Below are positions 32,034 through 41,661 of a stretch of 49,543 nucleotides of DNA, piece after piece; the first letter of the stretch is position 1, and each line of letters starts with the position of its first letter. Below the pieces are notes generated by a model. It worked only from the letters and a program-made list of their open reading frames with translations, made no database searches and had not been told where the DNA came from. This DNA comes from Tubiluchus corallicola. Taxonomy: Eukaryota; Priapulida; Priapulimorpha; Priapulimorphida; Tubiluchidae. Both the position numbers and the translations under genes were made by a program. Location: contig JAQGDQ010001288.1 in NCBI GenBank assembly GCA_030141605.1, positions 1 to 49,543 on the forward strand, read 5' to 3'.

Positions 32034-32569
32034 ACTCACTGAACAATAAAATAAGCCTTTTCACAGTTTCAGCGAGTGATGATGATCGTCAAAAGGTCAA
32101 AGGTTAAGTGTACCAGACAACGCATTTGTGTACATTTGACAACGCCTTGTAACCCACGCTGTTGTAATACTAGCAGTTTTAACACAATTTAACAGCTAGC
32201 TAGAACCTTACCTAGTTCATTTTTCTTGTTTCCAAGCAAAATCCTGCTAGTGAATGACTCTACACACAGACTAATGCATAAAGTCCACGCAAAACAACTG
32301 ATGTTACTGAACTGATGTGGCAGGCAGCTTTGCGGTTATAGTTAAGGCACATTGCTGGGCTATACAGCAACTGCGCGTGAGTGCAATGAAACTGTGAGAA
32401 GGCTTGTTTTTAATCTTGTGGGTGATTGAAATGACTTGTTAATAACTTGTTACTGTTGAGAAAGGTGTTTTAATCGGGTCACAGACAAACCTGAACATTT
32501 TAACTTTTTCACTTTTCAAATTTTTTGTCAGATTTGTGTAAACAAAGCCTTAGAAAAGATGCAAACTGT
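32034..32569. other. Intron sequence with no recognised feature
   Basis: Ordinary AT-rich text upstream of the nested gene 31122-31484. If that gene has a 5'-UTR exon and promoter they should lie here or further right; I cannot pick them out. Confidence 0.4.
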
Positions 32570-32581
32570 TATAGTAAGTCC

Positions 32582-33136
32582 CAGGGATGAGAATTTTCCG
32601 TGGATATGCGGAATTCCGAGTTTTTGGAAGACCAGTAGTGTCATTTTTGTAAATCGCGTAAATTCGTTGAGAAAATTTTACGGACCCAGCACATTATTTC
32701 AAAAGCTGACCGCTAGGTGGCAGGCCATCACTTTGTTTACATCACATACATCAGTGTAACCACATGTATATCTCTATGTATAAAAATATAGAATCAATTG
32801 TGTGGAGTTATTTTGGTCAATTGCAGACAGTTTTTATATACTTTTGCATAGGAGCGGCCAGTACTTAGGTGTTTTTGAGACAATTAGGTATCATGTATCC
32901 TTGATAGTTGGGTATTTTAAATTATGCATGAAACAAGGTAATTGATATTTTAAGTGCACTTAGAGGTTCTCTACGGTCACAAAATTGCAATTTGTTGCTG
33001 GCTCCAAGGGCGCTTTGCCTCTCAACCCCATTGGGGGCCTAGGTGTCTGTGGTCACAAAATTTCAATTTCAGCACCTATGCCCCAAAACCCCCGGCCTGT
33101 TTCAGAGTTTTTTGCAATTTGTCATTCTCATCCCTG
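32582..33136. mobile_element. hAT-type MITE, family A, copy 5
   Basis: Ends CAGGGATGAGAAT and ATTCTCATCCCTG. AAGTCC is on both sides (32576-32581, 33137-33142). It sits inside the terminal repeat of the family K element. About 35 bp extra near the right end repeats part of the element's own GTGGTCACAAAATT... sequence. Confidence 0.92.
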
Positions 33137-33369
33137 AAGTCCTCACTTAATTACTCCCTGATTAACAATATTTCGTTTTAACGACTCTGAACATTTTGCT
33201 CACTAAACAATGCTCGTTTCACTTTAACAACAATTTTTTTACTTTACTTAAAGCCATTTTTCATTTTGACAACAACATTTTTGCCTAATTTGAAGTATTA
33301 AAACAGCACATGTTGTGTTATTCTGTTCAGAAACTTGGTAATAACATAAAGCAGCACAATTATTACTCA

Positions 33370-33565
33370 TGTTTTTGCTTCGTTACCGTTGTTGATAGAG
33401 TAGGAAGGCAGGTAAGTGTGGCTTCGTTAGCCCTGTTGGTAGAGTAGGCAGGTAGGCAAGTGCGGCTTCGTTACCGCTGTTGATAGGGTGGCAAAGGCAG
33501 GTAAGTGTGGCTTCGTTATCGTTGTTGATAGAGTAGGAAGGCAGGTAAGTGTGGCTTCGTTACCG
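33370..33565. repeat. Tandem repeat, about 45-55 bp units, 4 copies
   Basis: Units contain GCTTCGTTACCGTTGTTGAT and GTAGGAAGGCAGGTAAGTGT. It lies within the family K element, where other copies have a single GTTTCTGCTTCCCGA-like segment. Confidence 0.9.
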
Positions 33566-33883
33566 TGACTACTAAATGCTAGCCATTTATAACAATGAGA
33601 TCTAGTTTAGTTTTGCATGCCTACAGGCATCTGGGTGCAAACTTTATGTGAAGGAATTTTGGCTGTCACCTATTGCTATAGCAACCAGTATCCAGAAGAA
33701 ATGGTCTCAAAGATGCTGCTAGGGTGTGGCTTTTACTAGGCAGTGTTTAATCATTAACTGCGAGTAGGACTTCAGTGTTAATGAAGAGAAACTGCTAGCT
33801 TGGTATTGGTAATAACATTAACATAATTAACGTAAAAATTAACATAGAAATTAACATAAAAATATGACGAAAACTCACGAAAT

Positions 33884-34163
33884 AATATAATAATAATAAT
33901 AATAATAATCTTTATTTAAAGTCGGCTTTTGGGTCAACAATTAACATGAGCTCAAAGAGCTATTATCGCCGACTCTAAATAACAACCTACAACTACATAA
34001 CAGAGACTATTATTACCCCACTTTTACCCTAAATACCATGCGTCAGGCAGGGCAAAGCAGGTACCATTTTTAAAGTCTTTGGTATTACCCGGCTGCTGGT
34101 TCGAACTCACGACCTCCCAGACGGAAAGCAGACGCATTACCACTAAACTAAACCGTCTGGTCA
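33884..34163 (-). mobile_element. tRNA-derived SINE, complete, inserted in family K element
   Basis: On the minus strand, a tRNA-like head (34163 down to about 34080) has an A box (TAGTTTAGTGGTAATGC) and a B box (GAGTTCGAACC). A 190-bp body follows, with a 3' tail TAAATAAAG(ATT)n near 33884-33910. Head, body and microsatellite tail in that order define a SINE. The flanking family K sequence resumes cleanly on both sides. Confidence 0.85.
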
Positions 34164-34450
34164 AAACATTTAGTTTATATGGATTAAGCAGCATTGTTTT
34201 TTGGCTCTGGAACGTATCTCAGTTCTTTTACATTACTTTCTATGAATGTTTTGGTTTCATTTAACGACGTTTCGCTTAACATCGCATTTTGCTGGAACGC
34301 ATTAGCATCGTTAAGCGTGGACTTACTGCATTAGGAAAATTGTCATTGATTGGTTTTCCTAATAAAGGTAGAGTGTTAACATTGATGATAAATTCGTTTT
34401 AATTACTATTACTACTACAGTATTTAGTTATGTAATTACGAATAATATCT

Positions 34451-35110
34451 GTGTGTTTGCATAGCAAAAACGTCCATAAGTCGGCAATTAGGCTCTTCTA
34501 GTTATTCACATATCCTGAATTTCCATTTCATGAGGATCATTTTGGTACCAAGCTCATCGCTCTATGTTATTTCTAAGCTGAGATAATCTACGTTGAAGTT
34601 GAGGTGCAGGCTTCACACTGAAAAACATAACCTTGAGAAAATCACTGTTAAAGTCAGCCATTGTTTTTTGTTACGTGTCTACAAAACTCTTAGCAAAAGT
34701 ACAAATGTTGGTTGCTACGGACTTTGCAAGAGCACATTGAAGTTATGTTTAAATCCAGTAGGTGGCTTTTCCTGGCTCAGATCTGGGCTTGGCAACAGCA
34801 AAAACCCGAAGCAAAATGACTGCTTCCATGAGCTACTATTGAAGTTTGAAAATACAAGTTTTTTACAATTGCAGTAGTAGTTTCTTGGCAGAAAAGTGGG
34901 TAAGGAGTAATAAAATAGATTTTTAGTAGTTTTTGGACATTTTCCTGATAATCTGATGCTAGAATATAAAAGTCCAATACATTTAGCATTTGTTTTCAGA
35001 AAAATAAAAAATCGACATTTGACCAAATTTTTGGTGCTTTCTACTTTTTAGCATCATAACGTAGTTTTGACTATGCCGACTTGTGGACGGTTTTGGTTTG
35101 CAAGCACACA
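34451..35110. mobile_element. TIR element, family T, copy 2
   Basis: The left end GTGTGTTTGCATAGCAAAAA (to AGTCGGCA) and right end TGCCGACTTGTGGACGGTTT (to TTGCAAGCACAC) form inverted repeats of about 35 bp. The body is collinear with 8490-9067. Frames inside it (94 and 103 codons) have no transposase motif. Confidence 0.82.
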
Positions 35111-35576
35111 TTTTATAATTTCATATTTACCTTCATAATGTGTAATTGCATATCTAGTGTGCTATACAGGTACAACGGAGTGTTGGAGCTTCGACGAATA
35201 TCTTAGAGCCAAAATAGTTGTATTTTGAGTTAATAAAATGTCTGCATGTTGTCTTTATCAAAGCTGCTCTGTCACATGAGCCATTTTCTTGCCATGTGCT
35301 CCTTGAAATGCCAGTTTTATCCTTTTCCAGGATGAAAGATGAAAGTGACTTCTACACCTTTATGTCATCTGCTCACACAGTTTCCTGTGGTTGCGCACTT
35401 TTGCCTGGTATTCTCTTGCATTTTTGTAAAGAAAACAGGCCAGCCTGCAATCCTACTTCAGCAACAAGATGTTCTAAATGCACCTTCTAATTGTAGAACA
35501 ATATAACTATTATTGCAGAGTGAACCGAAACAATGGTTAGAGCGTAGAAACAATGAGTTTTATTGTTCCTTTGTGT
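35111..35576. other. Intron sequence with no recognised feature
   Basis: A 90-codon frame (35218-35490) with seven cysteines lacks a signal peptide, splice fit or known motif. I do not call it a gene. Confidence 0.45.
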
Positions 35577-36028
35577 CAGTGGCGGCTGGTACATAGGCAC
35601 TGCGGAACTGCAGCACCCCCTATTTTCACTGGCTATTATCGATAACATTCAATATAGTGAGTCATTTTTTTTCCTTTAATTCTTTGTTCATCTTTGTACA
35701 TTATATAATCCTTATGCTTAATGCCAGTAGCCACTTCCTAGTTTATGAAAAAATTACTAGAATCCTTATATGGAACTGTGCGCTTCACAGTTCCAGTAAT
35801 GTGGTGTTTGGCTGTTATGCACATGCGACCATGTCTGAGATAAGAAGCTGCATGCTAGATAGAGAAAGCACTGTCGCTCACGCAGTGCCGACTCTGTTGT
35901 GCAAGTGTAAGGTAGTGTTTCTTTTTGACTAAATTTTCTTTTTATGTGTTTGTATCATTTCACACAATATTAAAACAATGGCTAAACATTTACAGCACCC
36001 TACTAGTTTTAACTACGAGCTGCCACTG
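35577..36028. mobile_element. hAT-type MITE, family D, copy 1
   Basis: Ends CAGTGGCGGCTGGT and ACGAGCTGCCACTG are inverted. CTTTGTGT and TTTTGTAT on the two sides agree in 6 of 8 bases. CAGCACCCC words lie just inside both ends. Confidence 0.88.
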
Positions 36029-36841
36029 TTTTGTATCTGCTTTCCTAGAGCTTCTTAAAGCATTTGGTAATGTTTTTGAGACAGTTGCATTTGTTGTTTT
36101 AGAAAGATATGGTAGATCAGAAGTACTTGAATTAAATTAGATTTTTATTTTTTTTTCTTATGCAGTCATACATACAATGTCACATTACTAACACAGAACA
36201 AGAAAAAGTACTTCCATATATATATATTTAGTGATGCCTGAAAGCACTTAGACAATAAAGATGTACAAACGCATGAGTCAAACTACTAATGAAATTCTGT
36301 TGTCACTGAGCATTCTGACTGATCATTCAAGTATAACAACACTAGGACAAAACAGAATTTTTGTGAAAGTAAAAAAATGAATTTAAACTATGCCGCAGAA
36401 GAAAAACTAAATTATGAAATCTACTGGTATCATCAACGTGAATTAATTATTGAAGTTTTCACTCAAAATGAAATGCACGAGATGCTCTTATATTCACTTA
36501 TTAATTCAAAATTGGATATATTGTATTGAATTTTTTGAATATATGTCTATTGTTACTAATTATCTATATCCACCTCTGTATTGTGTATTGCATTAATTTT
36601 TAATTTGCAAAATAAATGATATATATATACATATATTTGTGCTAAGAACTAACCTTAGTTGTTGAAGAACTGAACAAGTCATTAGTACTATAGTACATAC
36701 ACAATATGCACACACTGCATGCACAATGCACATTCAGACAGTCTGTCATTTTTAACTGTTATAACTATGATAAAATGTTACACTAAAACGAGCATTACAG
36801 CTAACATTTGTACATACATTCCTTTCGATACATGTCAAATG
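36029..36841. other. Intron sequence with no recognised feature
   Basis: AT-rich with short (AT)n runs near 36215 and 36620. Nothing supports a gene. Confidence 0.5.
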
Positions 36842-37538
36842 CAGCATGTCCTCGCTTAACGATGCTAATGCGTTCCAGCAAAATGCGACGTTAAGCGAAA
36901 CGTCGTTAAACGAAACCAAGACCTCCAGAGCAAATAATGTAAAAGAATTGAGGTACGATCTAGAAGCAGAAATCAATGCTGATTAAATCATACACATCAA
37001 ACGTTGTATGAGTTTTATTCATATTTCTACCGATTAATTTCTTTCTGTTCGCTTGAAACCACCTATCTTTCTTACCAGTATCTAGCTAGACTTGCTAGCG
37101 GTCTCTTGAAGCCTACGCATAGGCAGTTACCAGTTAAACACTGCGTAGTGAAAGCCAAGCCCTGCACGAGGCGACCTTGAGACAATTTCAGGTAATAGTA
37201 ATGGTTGTTTTATAGCAACAAGTTTGAGCCATAATCTTTGGCATAAAGTTTAAACTCATGTGACTGGAGGCGTATAGATCAGCAAATAGATCTGGCCTGA
37301 TTCAAACGGCTAGAATTTAGTACGTCTTCAGTCGGGAAGCAGAAACACTATAATAATTGCACTTCTTAGGTTACTAATGTGTTTTACTAATTAGAATTAC
37401 ACAATATGTACCGTTTTAATGCTTCAAATTAGGTAAAAAAAAGTTGTTGACAATATAAAAATGGTTGCGAGCAAAGCAAAAAATCGTCGTTAAAATGGGA
37501 CGTCGTTAAATGGGGAGTCGTTAAGCGAGGACTTACTA
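36842..37538 (+). mobile_element. Family K TIR element, full copy
   Basis: The left end CAGCATGTCCTCGCTTAACG and the right end CGTTAAGCGAGGACTTACTA are inverted. TTAAGCG/CGTTAA words are also repeated in the subterminal 100 bp. It ends next to TA, compatible with a Tc1/mariner-superfamily (Tigger-like) element. No transposase frame, 697 bp. Confidence 0.85.
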
Positions 37539-37587
37539 TAATTCATTCAGGCCTTTTATTAGAAAACTGGCTAGCTTACCTAGTCAC

Positions 37588-37977
37588 TTACAAGAAATGA
37601 TTATGTATGTTATTTAAGCAAAGAAATAGTGAACCGAGTAGCAGTAAAGTCATTGTCATAGCAGAAAATTCATGATGATTGCCTATGCCAGCTGCTTTTG
37701 GTTTTGTGTACGTGTCATGGCAGTCATAGTATAGTTCTCCCGTTTTTGTATCTTCACAGCAGTCAGTGTAGAACTCAGCTTCTTTGTCTACCTCCATGGT
37801 GCAGTAGTAGCACACTCGCTTAGCCATCTTGCCATCCTCGTTAGCGTCTATGCATCTACCCCTGTCTTCTGACATAAGGCTTGTCACGGTTATTCTCTTT
37901 GTACACCCATTTACTGATGCTAGCAGCGCCGCCTGGAGGACCAGGATTAAAAATACGTGTTCCACAGATGGTTTCAT
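37588..37977 (-). CDS. Small secreted seven-cysteine protein, probable GPI anchor (paralogue 2)
   Basis: ATG at 37977 gives 129 residues. The signal peptide is residues 1-24 (hydrophobic VFLILVLQAALLASVNG). Cysteines are at 25, 42, 56, 59, 73, 74 and 86, exactly as in 31122-31484. Shared blocks are RVCYYCTME, FYTDCC, DTKTG, YYDC and YTKPKAAG. The C-terminus has a hydrophobic segment (MTMTLLLLGSLFLCL) followed by a short polar tail, compatible with a GPI signal or a single membrane anchor. TTTTCTGTTGCAG directly precedes the ATG on the minus strand, so a 5'-UTR intron is likely, as in the paralogue. AATAAA on the minus strand lies about 28 bp past the stop (37555-37560). The family is not recognised; the intact frame and conserved pattern argue for a living gene. 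Confidence 0.87.
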   Translation of the reverse strand: MKPSVEHVFLILVLQAALLASVNGCTKRITVTSLMSEDRGRCIDANEDGKMAKRVCYYCTMEVDKEAEFYTDCCEDTKTGELYYDCHDTYTKPKAAGIGNHHEFSAMTMTLLLLGSLFLCLNNIHNHFL

Positions 37978-38094
37978 CTGCAACAGAAAATCATCATCGT
38001 ACTGGCAAACTAGTGGAAAAATTGACTGAAGAAGCTGCTAAGTGATGGTTTGTCTATGACTGGGTTAAAAGAACTTTTGCAGAAGACTGACAGC

Positions 38095-38636
38095 CAATGG
38101 CGGCTCGTGTACAGGTACTGTAGTACTACAGCACCCCCTGTTTTCACTCATTGTTATCGATGATATTCTAAGTTTTTTTTTCTTTTACATCTTTTTTATA
38201 TTTGTGAGGAACCAAAACACGTGACTCTGCTGCTAGGTAGAAAATAATTGTGTCTATCACAGTAACAATTGCCACGGGCTTACCGTGTACCGTCATATTC
38301 CTGGATGTGATAAAGTGTAAACTTAGTGTGCGTGCTTAGAACATGAATTATTTAATAATGGATGTCTTGCATCCCCAAGAAATAAGTTCTGTGACTGTAA
38401 GTGAACTACAACAGCTTAATTTTTCACAGTTGTCTCTCCATGAGAAAGTTGCAGTTAAGAAAAGAGGCCGTTCAACATCTGCACTTCAAATATAACTACA
38501 ACATTAAAATTGCATATGTTTGTTATGTTTTATGTTGTTTGTTATGTTTTATGTTATGTTTTACACAGTATTAAAGCAATGGCTAAAAATTTTCTGAAGC
38601 AGCACCCCCTCCAATTTTAGTTACGAGCTGCCGCAC
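38095..38636. mobile_element. hAT element, family D, copy 2, with transposase remnant
   Basis: The left end CAATGGCGGCTCGTG and right end TTACGAGCTGCCGCA are inverted and match copy 1. The inside is longer and unlike copy 1. It contains the short frame at 38343-38495. No clear target duplication. Confidence 0.82.
38343..38495 (+). pseudogene. Probable N-terminal remnant of a hAT transposase
   Basis: A 50-codon frame beginning MNYLIMDVLHPQEISS and ending LHEKVAVKKRGRSTSALQI. The L-x-x-x-E-K-x-x-x-K-x-x-G-R stretch resembles the start of ZMYM/TTF-finger-type hAT transposases. It then stops, and no DDE or dimerisation region follows. It is explained as the leftover of an internally deleted autonomous element. 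Confidence 0.4.
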
Positions 38637-38741
38637 ATAGCTTTTTCTTCCGAAGTGTAATGTAAGATACAGTTTCATATATGTTACGAGATCATACACA
38701 TTTGAATGTCTTTATTCTAATGTCAGTCTAATGGTGCATTC

Positions 38742-39003
38742 AAACTAGTGAGTTTTCTCTCCAAGTAACTCACAAGCGTGTTCAGACTAAAGAGCAAAAC
38801 TTGCTGTGAAATACTCTCTGACAGTAAAACGCTGACACTCAATTCTCATTTCACTGTGAGTAACACCGCAGGGTACCTCGCGGAAGCGTGCTTAATTAAT
38901 ATTGGTGAACTTGCAATAACTTGCCGGCAGTAACTCGCCAAGCAGTTCACACTGGCAAGTTTGCTGTTGGAGAGAAAACTCGCTAGTCTGAACGTGCCAC
39001 TAG
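38742..39003. mobile_element. Harbinger-like palindromic MITE
   Basis: The left end (ATGGTGCATTCAAACTAGTG with AGTTTTCTCTCCAA) and the right end (TTGGAGAGAAAACTCGCTAG, TCTGAACGTGCCA) are inverted over about 35 bp. CTA lies on each side, a 3-bp duplication typical of PIF/Harbinger. A related end is at 48867. Confidence 0.75.
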
Positions 39004-39063
39004 ACCAAGTTCATTCACTAACATGCTTGACTGTTACATTAAACAAAGTGCTTCCTATATTTT

Positions 39064-39818
39064 TGTCGGGCGCGGACTAACCCACTAGCCGAAGTAGGAC
39101 ACTTCCTGTAAAACGCATGCGCTAAATTTGCTGAAAAGCAGTTTCGTATATGGACAGTCCAAGTAGGACACTAGCGATTTCTGTCGATAATCGAGATTTA
39201 TGCCAAAATAAAACATAAAACTAAATTTGTTTTAGAAAAAGTAACTTTATAATAATGATGAACAGTCCTTGACAATTTACAAATGTATTTTTTACAGTAA
39301 TATCATCATTATTATTAGCTCATTAATATCATCATAATATTAAACTATGTATCTAATGCTTCAAAGAGAGAAACTAAGTAGGGCACATAACTCGCTAACC
39401 CATTTACTTAGTAGAAAACAATTATTTGTCCATGAGGGAGTGAAAAGGATCACCTGTCTGTGAAGCAAGACAAAATAAAAAATGATATGCCTTAAGCAAA
39501 TGTTGCAATCGCCTAAAAAGTGCGCTTATTTCACTTCAAAGAAGATTAATATTGGCAAATATTAATTCTTCTAGCTCAGAATAAAATTCTTTTATTTTAT
39601 CAGATGTATAATAAAATTATTCAACGTGTATTGACGTTTTTAATCATTATTATTACATAAACAAGGACAAACGGATGGTGCCAGTACGCTTAGCGATTCA
39701 ATTCGCTACCTGTCTCTAGTGTCCTACTTGGGCAGCCCATGTACGACGCGTCCTACTTGGGCTAGCCCATGTACGCCAATTGTCCTACTTCGGCTAGTGG
39801 ATTACTCGGTGCCCAACA
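39064..39818. mobile_element. 755-bp element with 37-bp TIRs
   Basis: The left end TGTCGGGCGCGGACTAACCC continues CACTAGCCGAAGTAGGACA. Its inverse at the right ends GTGCCCAACA. Extra inverted or direct copies of GTCCTACTTGGGC sit near 39158-39176 and 39718-39765. No open frame over 60 codons and no evident target duplication; superfamily unassigned. Confidence 0.85.
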
Positions 39819-39984
39819 ACTTTGAATACCAGCAGTAAATTGTTTGACGTGGTGATGGATTTGTTAAACCAGTGTTTTTCATCAAATGCTAACTTACTTA
39901 TTTTCACGGGTGAGGTTATTAGTAATTTAGGCTAATTCTTTTTTTCTTGCCTCAGTTAAGTGCTGGGATACCTCTTGGTATCCG

Positions 39985-40421
39985 TATCTCTATCTCTTTA
40001 AACATCTTTAAATTTCGACTAAAAAATCACACGTGTTTTAATAAGCGGCCTACTTACTTTTCAAGTGGTACTCGAAATTCATCTGTACACCATACTAGAA
40101 TGAGAGTTGGTTTTTGCTAACTTAATTACGATTTGTACTTCAGATGGGTCGCTAGTATCACCTAATTGTCAATATGATTCTACTTATGAAACAGTCGGTC
40201 ATTACTTAATTAGCTGCCCTCTTTATCATCAGGCTAGACATGACTCATTTACAAATCTCTGCACTCTTTTGTCAGCTTTTAACATCGATGTTTACAGTGC
40301 TGCATCAAATGAACTTGTACGTTTGTTCCTGCATGGGAACCATACCCTAGATAATTCTCTGAACACTCGAATTTTTGTTTTAGTGCAGTCTGTTATTTCA
40401 AACACCAAGCGCTTTAAATAA
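39985..40421 (+). pseudogene. Non-LTR retrotransposon ORF2 3' end (reverse-transcriptase C-terminal region)
   Basis: In shifting frames it reads ...SVHHTRMRVGF, then SPNCQYDSTYETVGHYLISC and PLYHQARHDSF. The H-T-R-x-R-x-G-x motif followed by a C...E-T-x-x-H-x-L-x-x-C-P-x-Y...R finger is the C-terminal signature of many invertebrate LINE reverse-transcriptase proteins. A frame break near 40105 and lack of an upstream RT domain show it is a 5'-truncated dead copy. The 3' UTR probably runs on to about 40700. Confidence 0.7.
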
Positions 40422-41018
40422 TATCAACTTTGTTATTCTTGTTACATAGTAATGTTCATATTTATTGCAACATTTTTTATACATTGTGGTCACCATTGTT
40501 CTGCATCTGTCTAGCGTTTCGCTCCAACTATGGGAGAACTTATATCAGTTGTAAAACTATCTGTTTCAAACCTATATGTTACACCTTCAATAATAAATTC
40601 AATACAAAATTCTTCATTATATCCAAAACTTGCTAACACTGGTTGTGTAAAGCGATGTTGTCGTTGAAGTTCTTCACTAAAGGTACACTGTCTAATTTTT
40701 TTTTGCAAATAAGGTTAAATTTAAAGAAAGGGTTAACCCTTCTGGAAAGTTGGACTTAATTCAATGTCACGAAAAACGTTTAAAAAATGTGATAAAAGTG
40801 TGACAGGTGTCACTAAAATCATTTTAAAGTCGCGATCATATCACGCTTGGACGCCCCCATTTTGAATGGGCGTTCTTCCACCAATGACGTAATTCGTCGG
40901 CTGAAGAAAAGCAGTACAGCGACACTTTGTGTCGAAAGTATTCATTTTTAAAAATCTAACATCGTCAGTAGGTAATTTTGCAATATTTTTGCTTGGACAT
41001 TAGATAAGCTGCAGAAGT
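40422..41018. other. Intron sequence, perhaps LINE 3' UTR at its start
   Basis: No frame or repeat recognised apart from ordinary AT-rich text. Confidence 0.4.
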
Positions 41019-41661
41019 TTAAAGGACAAGAAAAGGGGCACCTAAAGTAGTTTCAGAAAAATTGCCTTAAAAAATTATATTACTTTACAGCAATTTTATA
41101 TCTACACAAAACTCGGTTAAAAGGAATTTTTGTTTGTTTTCATTTTAAATACTGTTCCGATGGCGCCATTACATGATGTCACTTGCGCACAACATAAATC
41201 AGGGGAAGAAAAGGCAATGTTAAATTATGTCTCAAAAAACTTTCCATGCAAATCTATATTACTTAGCATTTCGCTTAGCTGCTGGAAAGACTCATGAAAC
41301 TAGAAATAATAATTTAGAATGTTTTCACCAATTGGTAAAATGTCGCTGACTCACCCTCCAGGGTGCACCACTCACTAATCAAAAATGTATTTTTAATCTT
41401 ATTGACAAAATACAGTAATTTAAAATTTTACTTTCTTAGTGAAGTGTGCGCTACGAATGCTCTGACTATTTCTTCAAACTTTACTGAATGTTATCGAAAC
41501 TTGTTTCAAACGACCTACCATTTACATTTAAATTTACATGTTTTAAGCAGCGTTACGGCCGATGAATGCCTTGCATACGAAAAGGCTGTATGTAAGTGGT
41601 ACAAAATATCGAGACGAATTTTTTAAGCTTTATGTAAGTGGAGGGTTTTCTTGTGTTTTAA
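41019..41661 (+). mobile_element. TTAA-flanked MITE, complete copy
   Basis: TTAA at 41019-41022 and 41658-41661. The ends (TTAAAGGACAAGAAAAGG and TTTTCTTGTGTTTTAA) are imperfectly inverted. TTAA target sites point to piggyBac or Kolobok-type elements, but the tips do not match the piggyBac consensus that I know. No transposase frame. Reference copy for the family. Confidence 0.82.

Larger units (their letters stand above)
32570..34334 (-). mobile_element. Family K element in reverse orientation, split by three later insertions or expansions
   Basis: Segments 32572-32581, 33137-33370, 33560-33880 and 34165-34334 match, in order and on the reverse strand, the whole 36842-37538 element. Landmarks are TAGTAAGTCC, AAGTCCTCACTTAA, CTAATTTGAAGTATTAAAAC, TTGCTATAGCAACCAGTA, and CGCATTTTGCTGGAACGCAT with GGACTTACTG. 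A hAT copy, a tandem array and a SINE fill the gaps. Confidence 0.82.

Noticed and set aside
34079-34163. A functional tRNA gene on the minus strand
   Set aside because: The head is tRNA-like, but it is followed by a SINE body with an (ATT)n tail and interrupts another transposon.
35218-35490. 90-codon cysteine-containing frame as a third nested gene
   Set aside because: No signal peptide, no shared cysteine spacing with the two nested paralogues and no splice or polyadenylation context.
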